A stretch of DNA of 64,000 nt from Zea mays (lineage: Eukaryota; Streptophyta; Magnoliopsida; Poales; Poaceae): positions 160,455,825-160,519,824 of the forward strand of contig NC_050096.1 of NCBI RefSeq assembly GCF_902167145.1, given 5' to 3'. The notes beneath the pieces were generated by a model. The model was not told the DNA's origin and searched no databases. It saw only the letters and a program-made list of their open reading frames with translations. The translations under genes and the position numbers were made by a program. Positions 9,838 to 21,922 of this stretch are shown here, one piece after another. The first letter of the stretch is position 1; each line of letters starts with the position of its first letter.

Positions 9838-11613
9838 ATTCTGATCATGAAGCTTTGAAGTATTTGAAAGGGCAAGCCAAATTGAACCATCGCAATGCCA
9901 AATGGGTTGAGTTTATCGAAACATTTCCATACATTGTGAAATATAAGACAGGTAAGGACAATGTGGTCGCTGATACCTTGTCTCGAAGGAATGTGATGTT
10001 GAATCAACTAGAGGTAAAAGTTTTGGGTCTTGAAAATTTGAAAGAAATGTATAATGATGATCCTGAATTTTCAGAACCATACAATCATTGTAAATATGGA
10101 AAAGGTTGGGAAAAATATCATATACATGATGGATTTTTGTTTAGAGCTAACAAACTTTGTGTACCAAATTCTTCGGTTAGATTGCTTTTTATTGTAGGAG
10201 TCACATGGAGGAGGTCTAACAGGTCATTTTGGACAAAAGAAGACTTATGAACTACTCAGTGATCATTTCTATTGATCCAAGATGAGGTGAGATGTCATCA
10301 GATTTGTGGAGCGTTGTGTCACCTGTCACAAAGCTAAGTCAAAACTGAACCCTCATGGTTTATACACTCCTTTACCCGCTCCTAAAATTCCTTGGGAAGA
10401 CATAAGCATAGATTTTATTTTAGGGCTACCGATGATTCAAAAAAAGAGAGATTCTATTTTTGTTGTGGTTGATATATTTTCAAAAATGGCTCATTTTATT
10501 CCATGCAACAAGAGCGACGATGCTTCACATGTTGCCAATTTGTTTTTCAGAGAAATCTTGAGGCTACATGGAGTGCCCAAGACCATCGTATCTGACCGTG
10601 ATGTGAAGTTTGTGAGCTATTTTTGGAAAGCATTGTAGGCAAAGCTTGGGACTAAACTTTTGTTCTCCACCACATGCCACCCCCAAACTGATGGATAAAC
10701 TGAAGTGGTGAATCGTACATTGTCAATGCTGCTGCGAACAATGGTAAAGAAGAACTTGAAGGATTGGGAAGAATGTTTGCCACACGTGGAGTTTGCTTAT
10801 AACAGGGCAGTACTTTCTACAACTAATTTATGCCCCTTCGAAATTGTATATGGGTTCAAAGCTATTGCTCCGATAGATTTGTTGCCCCTTCCATTGCAGG
10901 AAAGAACCAATATGGAAGCTTCCAAGCGTGCTGCATACATAAAAAAGATACATGAGAAGACCAAGGAAGCAATTGAGCTCAAAGCAGTGCGCAAGGCTGC
11001 AAGCATGTGCAAGCATACGAAGAAAGTGTTATTTGAACTGGGGAACTTGGTTTGGATTCACTTATGCAAGGAGCATTTTCCTGATCAGCACAAATTCAAA
11101 TTGATTCCATGAGGGGATGGTCCATTTCGTGTTCTTGCCAAGATCAATGATAATGCATACAAGATAGATCTTCCTCCAAGCTATGGCGTGAGCAACATGT
11201 TCAATGTTGGTGACCTCTTACCGTATACGAGTGAAGACACTTCAGAGTCGAGGACGACTCCTTTTCAAGGGGAGGAGGATGATACGACCACGCCATTAAG
11301 CAACACGTTACAACCCCCAAGTCATACTACATCAACTCAAGTACAACCAACATCATCACCAACCCAAGTCTTTGATGAACCAATTATACGTAGCCGAGCT
11401 AAGAAGCTACAACAAGAGGTGCACACGCTACTTTATGAATTTCAATTAAACACTAATGATAACTTTATGCTATCTAAGTCGTGTATGTTGATATTACTTA
11501 GGTTCACCAAAGAGGAAGGACAAAACATATCAAGGGCGAATCAGCAAGAAGAGCTATGTTTGAGTCAGTCCAACGCAACAGAACCGTCCAGAAGAAGCAG
11601 TCATATCTTTTGA
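9838..11613 (+). pseudogene. pol: Remnant H: 3' part of an older Ty3/gypsy pol (RNase H end, integrase)
   Basis: The sequence resumes inside RNase H at [11 protein letters not shown], exactly where element A inserted, and continues to VVADTLSRR. Integrase follows, with a zinc-finger pair CVTCHK at about 10,316-10,333 and the catalytic acidic residues in [14 protein letters not shown] and TEVVN. A C-terminal region resembling the GDGPFRVLAKINDNAYKI tails of plant Ty3 elements comes next. No chromodomain is seen and the lineage differs from A and B. Breaks are a frameshift near 10,200, TGA at 10,273 and 10,288, TAG at 10,636, TAA at 10,696 and TGA at 11,110. Most of these are explained by C-to-T or G-to-A changes. 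Confidence 0.88.
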
Positions 11614-12439
11614 TTCCCAAAAGCTATGAAGGTCCAGAAGTACTTTTTGGAAAGCTCTTGAAGTCTAGTTTCCAATGCTTCTAAGGCCGACTTAATCAAA
11701 CCTACCAGAAAGGCAGCAGACCTACTTTAGTGCTGACTGGTCAGAAGGTCAACAGTCTGTTTGATGACCAAGTTTTCGTATTAAACTGCATCATTCTACG
11801 TAGTTTCATTAAGCATGCTATACATGGTGATAAAGCTTATCAAGTCCGCTTTCCAACGCATTCAGCCCCACGTCATTTGGAGATTACTAGGAGAAGTTAT
11901 TGTCAAAATACTCAAGGCTGCGCAGAAGTCAAACATCAACACGGAAATCAGCTCTGCAGATCTCCCGAAGAGTCTCCTTCACATTAGCACGTGAAAATAC
12001 TTTTGTTTCGTGTTTATACCTCTCTAAGGCTGGTTGTTACTTGTATAAATACCCCCTATGTCTATGATGTAAGGCAGATTTGGATAATCTAAAAACAGAA
12101 CCCCTTTGTTCAGCTGTGTGCTAACAAATATTGAGAGTGATCTCTACCCCTTTGCTCTTGTGAATTCCTTCACGGGATTATAGAAGCGGTGGCTTCATCC
12201 GCTCTCAAGTGGTGCTCCTACTCCCTTCGAGGTCTCCTCGATTGATTGTAGGCTGTGTTGGTTGGTTCTTTGAGGGTGTGGTTGGGCGAATCCTCAATTT
12301 AGGTTGCCGGTTAAAGACGGTGGTTGGCTTCGAGTTTTATTTGTCAGGTTGCACTAGTTATCGCTGCTTGCATCAAGTTATCTTTGCTTCTTCGAAGCTA
12401 GTTATCTGAAGATTGATCCTACGTCGTGAAGATCGGGCA
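11614..12439 (+). repeat. Probable 3' LTR region of remnant H
   Basis: This is the non-coding tail after the H pol remnant. It has a TATA box (TATAAAT, 12,044-12,050) followed by leader-like sequence and ends GAAGATCGGGCA, a typical CA end. The LTR start could not be fixed; a TG start somewhere in 11,614-11,760 is likely. At 12,440 the reading changes to LINE sequence. Confidence 0.55.
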
Positions 12440-13160
12440 TAGTGACGCATCAGAAGGAGTAAATAGAAATATGGAGTTATGGCGTCAGACCCTAGAGTCA
12501 AAAGGTTTTAGGATTACTAGGACCAAAACCGAGTATATGAGATGTGACTTTGGTACTACAATTAGTGATGATGGAGATGCAAGCTTGGGAGGCCGGGTAG
12601 TACCCAATAAGGACATCTTCAATTATTTTGGATCGATGCTGCAGAGAGATGGTGATATTGATGAAGATGTTACCCATAGGATCAAAGCGGGGTGGATGAA
12701 ATGACGTCAAGCATCGGGAGTCCTATGTGACAAGAGAGTGCCATAGAAGCTGAAAGGCAAGTTCTACAAGACGACGATTAGGCCTTCTATGTTATATGGG
12801 GTTGAGTGTTGGCCTACTAAGAGACAACATATCCGGCAACTAAGTGTCACAGAGATGCGTATGTTGTGTTGGATATGTGGGCACACAAGATTAGACCGAG
12901 TGAGAAACGATGACATACATGATCGGCTAGGAGTAGCACCAATTGAAGAAAAGCTTATTCAACACTGGTTGAGATGGTTTGGGAATGTCCACCAAAGACC
13001 CCTAGAGGCACCAGTGAACAGAGGCGTCATAGGATGGGACAACGATGTGAAGAGAGGTAGGGTGCGACCAAGCTTGAAATGGGAGGAGGCAATCAAAAGA
13101 GACTTGAAGGAATGGAATATCCCAAAGGAGTTGTGTTTGGATAGAGGTGCTTGGAAAGAA
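12440..13160 (+). pseudogene. LINE reverse transcriptase, C-terminal fragment
   Basis: One frame reads as the C-terminal part of a plant non-LTR retrotransposon ORF2: NRNMELWRQTLESKGF, then TKTEYM, YFGSMLQRDGDIDEDV, LYGVECWPTKR, MRMLCWICGHTR, and WLRWFGNVHQRP. There are two in-frame stops, a TGA at 12,702 where Trp is usual and a TAG at about 12,753 where Gln is usual. The 5' side is replaced by the end of H and the 3' side is cut by a copia-type LTR just before the normal end of the protein. No poly-A tail is visible. Confidence 0.85.
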
Positions 13161-14391
13161 TGAAAGTAGCCTAGGGGGGTGAATAGGCTAATCCTAAAAA
13201 TTATCACCACAAACTTCAAGATAATGTCAAATCTACAGTTCAACTGGTGCAGGCCAGTTCAACTGCTAGAATAAATCTAGGCTATGAACTATGCAGAAAT
13301 ACAAGGGGGATTTCTTTAGAATGGAAAATGTGAGGGATAAACTAAGTGTGGATGATGAGAAATACGGGAGTTAATTCACCACGAGATCCACACGGCGGAT
13401 AAACCTATATGCATATCTTGCCAAAAGAAACTCACAATCACAGATCAAGCAAGAACACAAGACACATGATTTTATCCTGAGGTTCGACCACACCACAAAG
13501 ATGCTCTACTACACATTGAGGAGCCCATACAGGGCTAGGTATTTTTCAACCCTAATCATCCACAACCCGACCACCAAGGTCAAGGGATTCTTTTTCTCAA
13601 ATCTGCTTACAAGAGCGGGGAATACAAACTTCTTAGGGTTGTCCACAGATTTGGAGACTCCCAAGCAACCTCAATCCGACTAGAAACCCTAGGGTTCCAA
13701 GAACAACAATATCGCACAAGAGGTGTTTGCAACAAGCTCAAGAGATGAGAATGAGAGGGGAGAGGAAAACCAAATCTAAGGGCACAAGCACAAACCTCAC
13801 ACCAAAGGGGCTCCTTCAACCAATTTGATTTGAGAGCTAGATCGGGTGTGTGAGAGAGGGAGTGCTTTTGTCTCAAGTTAGGTGAGAAATAAGTGTGGGG
13901 GAGACCAGAAGTTATGAGGAGAGAGATGTGAGGGGGGCATTTATAGACTCTCCTCAAAAAGAGTCGTTGGGCTCGATTTTGCTGTTGAGGACCGGTTGAA
14001 CTGCCCCTAGGGCCGGTTCAACCGCCCTGGCAGACTGCTGGTCAGACTTGTCAAAGGACCCTGACACCGGTTGAACCGGCCCTAGGGGTGGTTCAATCGC
14101 CCTAGTGTCAGGCTGACAGATAGTCTGCCAGTTAGACTGGCAGACTGGAGGTCAGACTGGGCAGATGACCTAGTGACCCGTTGAACCGCCCCTAGGGCCG
14201 GTTCAACCGGTTTTGACCAAAAAGTTTAGGAGAGAAAACCCTAGTTCAACTGGTTTTGACTAGAGAGTTTGACGGTTGAAGCTGAAGTTCAACTTAGCTA
14301 AAAAAGCTCAACTCAGCTGAAGAAGCTCAACTCAGCTGAAAAAGCTCAACTGCTTTTTAGGAGGAACACTCTTCGTTTCTCAATCCTAACA
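13161..14391 (-). repeat. Copia-type LTR, probably solo or truncated
   Basis: The segment starts TGAAAGTAGCCTAGGGGGGTG, the same kind of end as the Sirevirus S LTR (TGATAGTCGCCTAG then a G run and GTGAATAGG). It also carries repeated palindromic words, here built on GGTTGAACCG and CCTAGGG, in the part where S has CACCGGAC palindromes. The right end at CCTAACA is a best guess. No pol sequence follows. The minus orientation is inferred from the match to S. Confidence 0.6.
14281..14352. repeat. Short tandem repeat, about 20 bp unit
   Basis: The unit AAGCTCAACTCAGCTGAAGA is repeated about three times with small changes inside the copia-type LTR. The unit contains the partial palindrome TCAGCTGA. 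Confidence 0.6.
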
Positions 14392-15171
14392 ACAATCGTA
14401 CAAGAGTGTCCAAAGAATTTTGGTTTTCGAAATAGCTTTTGAATTTAGAAGCTTTAGCTATAGCAAACACCATTACCTATGCGAAAACTACTAAAGGAGA
14501 AATAGATCATGCGACTCAAGATATATATGAAATTTTACACGTTCGCCGCATGGAATCTTTTCAAGGCACCATTGATGTGTTTGCTTTGTCCTTGAAACTT
14601 CTCTTTTCAATTCTTAACAAAAGTTGTAACTCTTTTAATTTCTGTAGATACTAATTTTACACTAGGAGCAAACTTGTTAGTACCCTTGTTTGTTTTGTCA
14701 TTAAATCATCAAAGCCCTCAATTATGGTTGATTGCACTTTCAAAGAAGCTATCCACGCGCCCGAACCGTGATTAGGCATTTTCCCTTTTACTTCCCTCAA
14801 AAGCCTTTTCCCTCCCCTTTCTCTCTCTTTCTCTTTTTGGTGATTTATTGCTGGGTTTCAACTCTCGCTTACCCTAACTTGTTTGAGACTAAAAGGCTAT
14901 ATTGATGTTGATATTGTGTATATGATAATGAACCAAAATATTATTTTTTGTGACATAATCTAAAATATCATGTCAAAACAATATATTACTTTTTAAGATA
15001 CCATTTTTTCTCCCTCCTATTAAATACCTTGTCACATCAACAAAAAATTCTATGTGGCATCTCTTATTAATGAGTATGATACTACTCATTGAAACTAGCC
15101 TTATAAAGTAGAGCTTGAAATAGTAAGTGGGATAGAAGGTGGGATAGAAAGACCGGTGGAAATCACCTTAG
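14392..15171. other. Unassigned AT-rich DNA
   Basis: No protein domain, tRNA or clear terminal repeat was recognised. A 71-residue open frame at 14,439-14,654 has no recognisable family and is probably chance. Confidence 0.4.
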
Positions 15172-15260
15172 GCCCCGTTTGTTTGGTTGGAATTCAATTC
15201 TATTTTGATAATTATAATTTAGACAAAACTAATTGAGTTCACGAGGAGTAGCTGAGTATT
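15172..15260. mobile_element. MITE-like end (GGCCCCGTTTGTTTGG)
   Basis: The sequence GGCCCCGTTTGTTTGG followed by an AT-rich segment is the kind of terminus often seen on small hAT- or Tourist-like grass MITEs. I found no matching inverted end nearby, so the limits are unknown. Confidence 0.3.
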
Positions 15261-15639
15261 TTCTCTAATTTCACCCTTGTTTCACAAATTTCCATTTTCG
15301 TTTCTTATTTATTTAATATTATGCTCGTGAACTAGTAAAAGCGTCCTTCCTGCAAACATAAAAATATAAAGTGGAGACAAAATATGTAAAATAAAAACTG
15401 CTAATGTCATCATGCGGTAGTGATACTGTTATTTGGATATAATGGAATATTCTATGAAGCTTTTTTGTTTGCAAGAAAACACAGATACTACAGGGTTTGC
15501 CTACTGCAAACCAAAAAATCAAATAGGGAAGAGATCGCTATGTGTCATATGTTTGTAATAAGACATATAAGAGAGTAATATCTAAAAAATTCCTTACATA
15601 GTTTGGTTCAACGATTTTCCCCTTTACCTGGGCTTGTTT

Positions 15640-15905
15640 TGCTGCATGGGCTTGACCCGCAGCGGGCCTAAACGGGCTGAGCTGGTAAAGCACAGAAAAG
15701 CGGTCCAAAAGCGACCTGTGAGCATGGTTTAGTAAAAAAAGGGCCTAGCGGGCCAAGCGTTAAACGGGACGGGTCGGGCTAGTCCAACAGACTCAGTTTC
15801 CTATCCGGGCTTGGCCCGTTTATTGGTGTTGGGTCAGATCGGCCCCATATAAAATGGGTCGGGTCAGGCTCGAACCAGGCCAAAAAACAGGCTTCGGGTC
15901 GGACT
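15640..15905. repeat. Low-complexity block of GGGCC/CGGGTC words
   Basis: Short words such as GGGCTTG, CGGGCC, GGGTCGGG and TTGGCCCG recur in both orientations inside otherwise AT-rich DNA. Such blocks occur in several grass repeats. There is no ORF, and the family is not identified. Confidence 0.4.
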
Positions 15906-16416
15906 TTTGAGCTTCGTGCTTCTTATACATCTATAACCGTGAGACGAGGCTAACTTCTGAAAGGAAGCGTAAAAATGTTCTTTGAAATATTATAAATAAG
16001 AAAAGAAAATATAAATTGGTGAAATAAAGGTAAACCAGTGTTTTAGAGAAATCCTCACAGGTGAGGACTATTATAAAAAGGTTTAATCATTAGTATTATT
16101 ATAGACAAGTCACTCCTTATCAATACTTTAATAGCAAAAACCTCATCTGATAGCCTAATGATGCGCGACATGAGTCTGTCTTGGTGAAGGGTGGACTCCT
16201 GGTTGCAACGTAAATATATAGATACAATAAAACAAAGTCCATTGAGTTAAATATATCAGTGACTCCTAACTTGTCAAGTGATATCATTTAGGTCCACAAA
16301 AACTTGTCAAGTGATGTAGCACATATCCCTAAACTTGTAAAAAACTGCGTCACTAGACTATACCAACCACTACGATGTGCCACTTAACAAGTTCAATGAC
16401 TTATGAATCTCTACTT

Positions 16417-16425
16417 CTATAAAGC
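16417..16425 (+). promoter_or_regulatory. TATA-like box upstream of candidate exon
   Basis: TTCTATAAAGC lies about 220 bp before the ATG at 16,647, followed by a C-rich 5' UTR-like stretch with CTAGGGTTTT near 16,621. Both are consistent with a captured plant promoter. Confidence 0.3.
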
Positions 16426-16646
16426 ATCAATTTCGACGGTCGTTCTACGCCACTGCTTTTATGAAAAGCGCCCTTAGTTTTCCTTTAATCAATCCGTGCT
16501 ACTCCCCTCCCTCTTCCTAGCATCAGACCCGGGGAAGACGGTTCAGATTTTCGCCATCTAGAGCACAGTAGCACCTCCCTGCACTACCAAACATCTCACT
16601 CCCTCCCACCGCAACCGCAACTAGGGTTTTAGAGTGAGGATCACCC

Positions 16647-16796
16647 ATGTCGATGGCTCCTAGGTGCTCCTTTCGAGGCCGTGACGACATGCCCTTGGGC
16701 ACCAGCTATGTTCATCGCAGTCCCGCCCCAGGCTCCACCGACGGTGCCAACCCCTTGCGTAAGCCCATTTTCACCACCGTCGAGGATCTAGTGAAG
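16647..16796 (+). pseudogene. Candidate captured first exon of a host gene
   Basis: ATG opens exactly 50 codons and stops at AAG/GTACGA, a good plant 5' splice site in phase 0. Reading on would meet a TAG two codons later. The peptide begins MSMAPRCSFRG and ends RKPIFTTVEDLVK. The end resembles the start of the OB-fold single-stranded DNA-binding family of the At4g28440 type, but the match is too short to trust. Upstream there is a TATA-like box and a pyrimidine-rich leader. No second exon was found before element G. It could be a gene fragment carried by a transposon or a coincidence. Confidence 0.35.
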
Positions 16797-17311
16797 GTAC
16801 GATAGCTACTGTGGAGAAGCGATGAAGGTTGTGTCATCGCTATGTGCCCCGCACCAGATCTCACGGTCAGGCTCCCACCTCTCCTCGATCCCCAACAACC
16901 CAGCCATCGTACCTCGCTCTGTCGTACGACATTGCTAGTGCGTCATTGAATCTGATCTGCCTGGGAATAACACCTTCCAATTGGTGAAAATTGTGGGGTT
17001 GTTCGCTTCAAGTTAAAGGTGACTGTTTGGATTTCTACAACTGTAATCCATAGAGATAAAAACACTCAGTATAAACCGATACGAATTAAAGCCAAACGAA
17101 CTGACGTGTGCTCCTCTCACACAATCGTACAAATTGTTCTCCCATAGATTGCTCCATAAATGTTCATGGAATGCTTGCATGATTCACAGGTGAACTAACC
17201 CATAAGATAGAAAACGGATACGTCTCTTAATGGTTAGTGTAATTTTTTGTTTCCGTTTCCATATGCAGAAACGAACACCATTTTTAGCTGTGGACAAGCT
17301 GAGTCCTACTA

Positions 17312-17490
17312 GGCCTTGTTCGTTTACATCAATTCAGTTCAGAATTAGCATAGATTAAAATTAAATCTATATCATAATCCATGCCTCAAAATAATCCAAA
17401 CCTATTTATTTTTTTTATTCGGTTAAACCTATCATGGATTATAACTAAATGTTTGAGATTTTTTAAACTATGGAAGCCATGGATTCTATC
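17312..17490. mobile_element. hAT-like MITE end truncated by LTR G
   Basis: GGCCTTGTTCGTTT followed by an AT-rich run resembles the terminus of hAT-type grass MITEs. The other end is not seen because LTR G begins at 17,491. Confidence 0.35.
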
Positions 17491-17863
17491 TGTTGATCAC
17501 TTGTTCTCAAATGCTATGAATCAAACAAGACAACACAATTGTTAGGTATTAAGGACCTTCGTCTTCCAAAGCATTACTGCCTCTCGGATATAATGATCAT
17601 CGGACGAAGGTCACGAAGGACACACCCTCGTCATTCCATGGATAAATGAGAATATATAATGACAATGAATATAACACATTGACTCATTCACATTTATATT
17701 TCATAATATGCACAAAAACATTAACAAAGTTGTTATTACATTGATAACTTTGGCTTCTTCGAAGGTGCAGACGCGAGAGAGATTATAATCCAGCGTCAAC
17801 AGTACGATGATACTGCTCATCTATTTATTGGCACGGGACATAGCCCGGGTAAAAGTACATTTG
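17491..17863 (-). repeat. LTR G, part 1 (host of element B)
   Basis: The segment starts TGTTGATCACTTGTTCTC and aligns along its length with LTR F (30,459-31,047), including the inverted words CTTCGTC and GACGAAGG. It is interrupted by element B at the duplicated ATTTG (17,859-17,863 and 63,827-63,831) and resumes at 63,832. Minus orientation is inferred from F, whose TATA box reads on the minus strand; the box is degraded here. It is old and diverged. Confidence 0.75.
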
Positions 17864-18722
17864 TGTGACACCCCAGTGTCACTTAGGGTTTCTCTCAGTG
17901 CTAACCCAAGAATCAACATTTCATGTGGGCCAAATTGAGCATGAAGCATCAAATTAACTTAAGAATAAAAGATCTACTAAGTGTATATCTAAAGAATCAT
18001 GTTCCAAACAAATAAGATTTTCAAAAAGGGAAAAATGTTGAAACCCTAACACCAACCCTAATCAAGCTATCTAAGTAGAGATAAAGAAAAAGGGTAAAAG
18101 ACCATGAAAAGTATAAAATCATGGCTTAGGCCAAATATAAACATTGAAATATACTAAATAAACTACAATAAAGATTATGGAAGCTTGGCTAAAATAGTTT
18201 AATAAAAACTCCAAACAAGCTTCTCAAATGAGGGTTCAATAGGGATTTCTGAAATTCAGAATTCTGAATTTCAGCCCTTGAGCCAAAGACCGAGCATGTT
18301 CACCTTGATCCCTAGCTCAAATCCTAATGCCCCATTGACAAAAATGTGGCTAACTAACCCCTCTACCTCATATCAGAAGATGGCATCAGGACGCGTGCTC
18401 TGGACACGTCAAACCTGAGATCTTCTCTCTGTGCGCGGCAGTGAGACAAACCCGATTTCTCCCCTCTCTATCTCTTGATCCAGTTAGCAAAACCTGCAAG
18501 CATCCACACACAAACGACAAAGGAATGTCAAGGGAAGAGATCTCTCAACGGGATCATGGCCATAATCTCAAAGATTTGGAGCCAATCCGCGCTTGAACTT
18601 GACCTCTCTCTACGCTGCCTCGTGCTCGACGTTGTGCCAGGCGCCAGAGTGCGCACTAGCGTTCGCCCGCGCACGCCCCGAGCGCTTGTCAGAGCCTCGC
18701 CCTAGGCCATGTCTGCCCGCGC

Positions 18723-18730
18723 CTATAAAG
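18723..18730 (+). promoter_or_regulatory. TATA box in 5' LTR of element B
   Basis: CTATAAAG in GC-rich DNA is matched in the 3' LTR near 57,678 and in the LTR of element A at 6,328. It is the probable promoter for element RNA. Element C now lies about 340 bp downstream in the opposite direction. Confidence 0.65.
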
Positions 18731-19073
18731 CCTCCCCGGGCATGCCTCACCTCACCCCGTGCTCACCTTCGCCGGCCAGACGCCCCTCCTTAGCACCGGC
18801 AAGCTCTCTTCCGCCCGCCATTGCCACCTGAGCCTCGGCCACCATGGCCAGCCCACTCCGGTCGCTTCCAAGCCGCGTCAGCCGCTCGGTTAGCTTCGCC
18901 AATAGCTTGTGAAGCTTCCCAAGCTCTCGGACCCGGCAGAACTTCACCGGAGAACCAAGAACGTCCTCGCCGGACTTCGTCCGCCCGCCTGCGCGCGTAG
19001 ACCGAGCAATCCGGTGAGTCATTCTTCAATTCCTCACACACACACACCTTCCTTGATCCCTGGTGAAGCTCTC

Positions 19074-21885
19074 TAAAGCGTCCCGATCCTTTGGGACTCA
19101 AATGTAATACAATTACTAGTCCCAGGAGGCTAGTAATCACATTCATTACTTCAAATGGTTACAGAGTCTGAATAATGTTGTTACAATACCGGGGATACAA
19201 GCTCGAAGGTGAGCCGAAACAAAATAAAGCGCAGAGGAAGGTAAAATAGCCTAGGCCACAGGCAGAACTGGGTGAAGACACAGCCCCATCAATCAAGCAT
19301 AGCAGAAAAGAAGTCTTCAGCTGCTGAAAAACATAAATAAATCTGGGTGAATACACTAGGTATTCCGCAAGCCCACCCGGCTCCCGTAAAGAGAAAGTGA
19401 CCTATATTGTACATGCTTATTATGGTGGAGTTGAAGTCACTCATACTTTTTCAGAGAAAGGCAGTACTCAATAGTTAGGGTTTTCCCAAAACAATAGAAG
19501 TAACACTTGCTTGACCACCACTGAGCTTCCCGCTCCCGTGGTACTACTTTCTTTCCAGAACATACACACACATTTCCCTGTTCCCAGTTGTAGTAGAAAC
19601 ACTAATTGTCATACCATACCAGACTCGTCCATACCAGTGGACACGGACTATTCGAATAGGTTTAGACTCTGCGCAGAGGGGTACACTTTACCCACTAGTC
19701 CGGCTCTGCGATCTCATGGCCAATGAGACCCGAATCCGAAACTCTTTCCTTCCTTGTACGTCCGAACCTTAATGGTTATACCGGAAGGAGTCAGGCCACC
19801 ACCATGTCCAAACCGGACAAAACATTCCCCTTCCTTATCCTCCCAGTGCTACCCCAGCCTTCATAACCCTGGGGTGGGACCGTACGAGTTCAGATTGAGT
19901 GGCTGCCCACACAGCCTCGAGTGGTTGTACTTTTTGAGAGTACAGGTAATGAAAGATGACAAACCAGTCCTTATATGAGAGGACGATCCTTCTGCTCACG
20001 CCTAAACCAGCTGAGCCAACACCTTAGGCCCTCCCCTAAACCAGGGAGTCCCTGATCATCCTACTTCACTAGGTGATGAGGGTGAGTACCCTTCATCGCA
20101 CTCTTTTTGGAAAAACATTTCATTTATACCCCTTTTTACTTGTCCCATATCTTTAATTGAAATAATAGTTAATGCGGGCTCTCTCATGCTTACCATGCAA
20201 TTCGATTCCCATCCCATAATCCAGGCATAGGCAGTGGTAGAGAGAAATAGGTAAATAATGCATCAAGGGAAGGATGGACTTGCCTTCGTCAAAGCTTTCC
20301 TGGCACAAAAGGTTAATCTCGGAGGGGTCGGGTTCCTACCCTTCTTCCGGAGCTAAGGGTTCCGGAGGATCGGATCCCTCTTCCACTAATTAAAACATAG
20401 CCAAAAACAATACATCAAACATGGTGACCTTTGTGGAGTGTGCAAATTGTTATACTTTATTATTTTTGTGCCCTAATAATTTATTTAAACTATTTTTGGT
20501 GCATAAAATATCAGCATATAAGTATATATGGGAAAATGGGAAAAAGAAATGGGAAAAGAAAAAGGAAAAGGATTTCCTTTCCCTGTGGGCCGGGGGGGAA
20601 TTTTTGGCCGACTTGGGCGCGGGCGCTCGCGCGAGCGAGGCTGGCGGCCCAGCTGGCACAACCGTGTGGGGGAGACGGCGGGGGACGGCGTGGAGGCGCG
20701 GGCCCACCAGCCAGGGACAGGGGAGGGGGCTGACGGCGTTGGCGACAACGGAGGGGGGAAGGGGCTCGACCGGGGTTCGACCGGCGGTGAGGATCCGCGG
20801 CGGTTCTCCGCCGCCGGTCCGGTTTTGTGACGGGGAAGCGGTGGCGGAGCATGAGTGGAAGATGAGGATCACAGGGGCGGGGCTGATTTCGCCTGCGGGG
20901 GCCTAGGGCGGCCGGTCCGCGGCACGGTGGCGGGCTTCCGCGGCGACGAAGCCGCCGGTGAGTGTTCCGGCCGAGATAGAGTGGGGGAGGTGGCGTGTCG
21001 TGAACGTGGAAGTGTGGCAGAACTCTTGGCACTATTTAATTGAACGGAAGGTCGCCAGGGAGGGAGAGGGAAGCTTACCGGAGCGGTGGAGGGAAGCACG
21101 GCGGCGCTGCTAGCTCAATTGAGCTCGGGGAGGGGTGGAGGAGGAGGCCGGGGCTGGTGTGGAGTGCTCGGGCTCGGCTGTCCCTTTTATAGGCGCCCGG
21201 GAGGGGGGAGGGGGATGGAGAGGACGGCGAGCTCCAACGAGCTTCCATGATGGCGGCATGGAGCAAACGGCGACGAGACGGCTCGGGCAGGCTGAGGATG
21301 AGGGAACGGCTCGGGCACAGTGGCGGGGTTGTCACGGAGGGGCTGGCGAGCATTAATAGCGAGGCGATGAGGCGAGGGGTGCTCGGCGGCGATCGCGCCG
21401 GGGAGGGATGGGCGAGGGAGAAAGAGCTGACAGGTGGGGTCGGGCTGCCAGTGAGAGAGGGCCGCGCGAGAGAGAGAGGAGCGGGGCGCTGACGGGCGGG
21501 GTCGGGCTGTCAGCGGGCGGGAGTGGCGCGCGGTTTGGGCCGCCTGGGCCGGAAAGAGAGGGGAGGGAGGCGGGCGCGCGCGAGTTGGGTTGGAGGTCGG
21601 CCCAGCCGAGAGAGGGGAGAGGAAAATTCCTTTTTCTTTTCTTTTTCTAATTCTTTCCTTTTTCTTTTCTACTTTTTGAGTCATTTTGTTTCTTTTTCTC
21701 TTAACAAAAATTCTCTAAATGAACTTGGTGATAAATGTGGTCTATGTGAGGTGCTTCAAATCATTTTAAGTATATGCAAATGATTGGGTGACCTAGGGGT
21801 AGGGTTACGGAGAAGAATAAAACCAAGGGGGGGAGATTAGGGGGGTTAGGGTTTCAAACCTGGGTTAGGATTTTGGGATGTTACA
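19074..21885 (-). repeat. 3' LTR of element C
   Basis: On the minus strand it starts TGTAACATCCC and ends GGGACGCTTTA; the other copy ends ...GCTTCA, so the final CA has mutated to TA here. It contains a very GC-rich block at about 20,580-21,610, whose open frames on both strands are a composition effect. The TATA box is at 21,183-21,193. Confidence 0.93.
21183..21193 (-). promoter_or_regulatory. TATA box, 3' LTR of C
   Basis: CCTATAAAAGG on the minus strand is repeated identically in the other LTR at 29,446-29,456. Confidence 0.75.
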
Positions 21886-21887
21886 AA

Positions 21888-21899
21888 CCTACCCCACTT
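21888..21899 (-). promoter_or_regulatory. Polypurine tract of element C
   Basis: AAGTGGGGTAGG on the minus strand lies two bases before the 3' LTR. Confidence 0.8.
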
Positions 21900-21904
21900 A
21901 AAAG

Positions 21905-21922
21905 AATCTCGCCCTCGAGATT
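21905..21922 (-). promoter_or_regulatory. Pre-PPT hairpin of element C
   Basis: The inverted repeat AATCTCG/CGAGATT has a 4-base loop and overlaps the pol stop codon. It has the same stem as elements A and B with a loop one base longer. Confidence 0.7.

Noticed and set aside
14439..14654. 71-residue ORF in unassigned DNA
   Set aside because: It has no recognisable domain, no conservation to compare and low-complexity surroundings.
20421..21684. Many long open frames on both strands in the GC-rich part of C LTRs (also 28,685-29,947)
   Set aside because: Frames are open in nearly every register because stops are rare in GC-rich DNA. They lie within LTRs and no family motif is seen.
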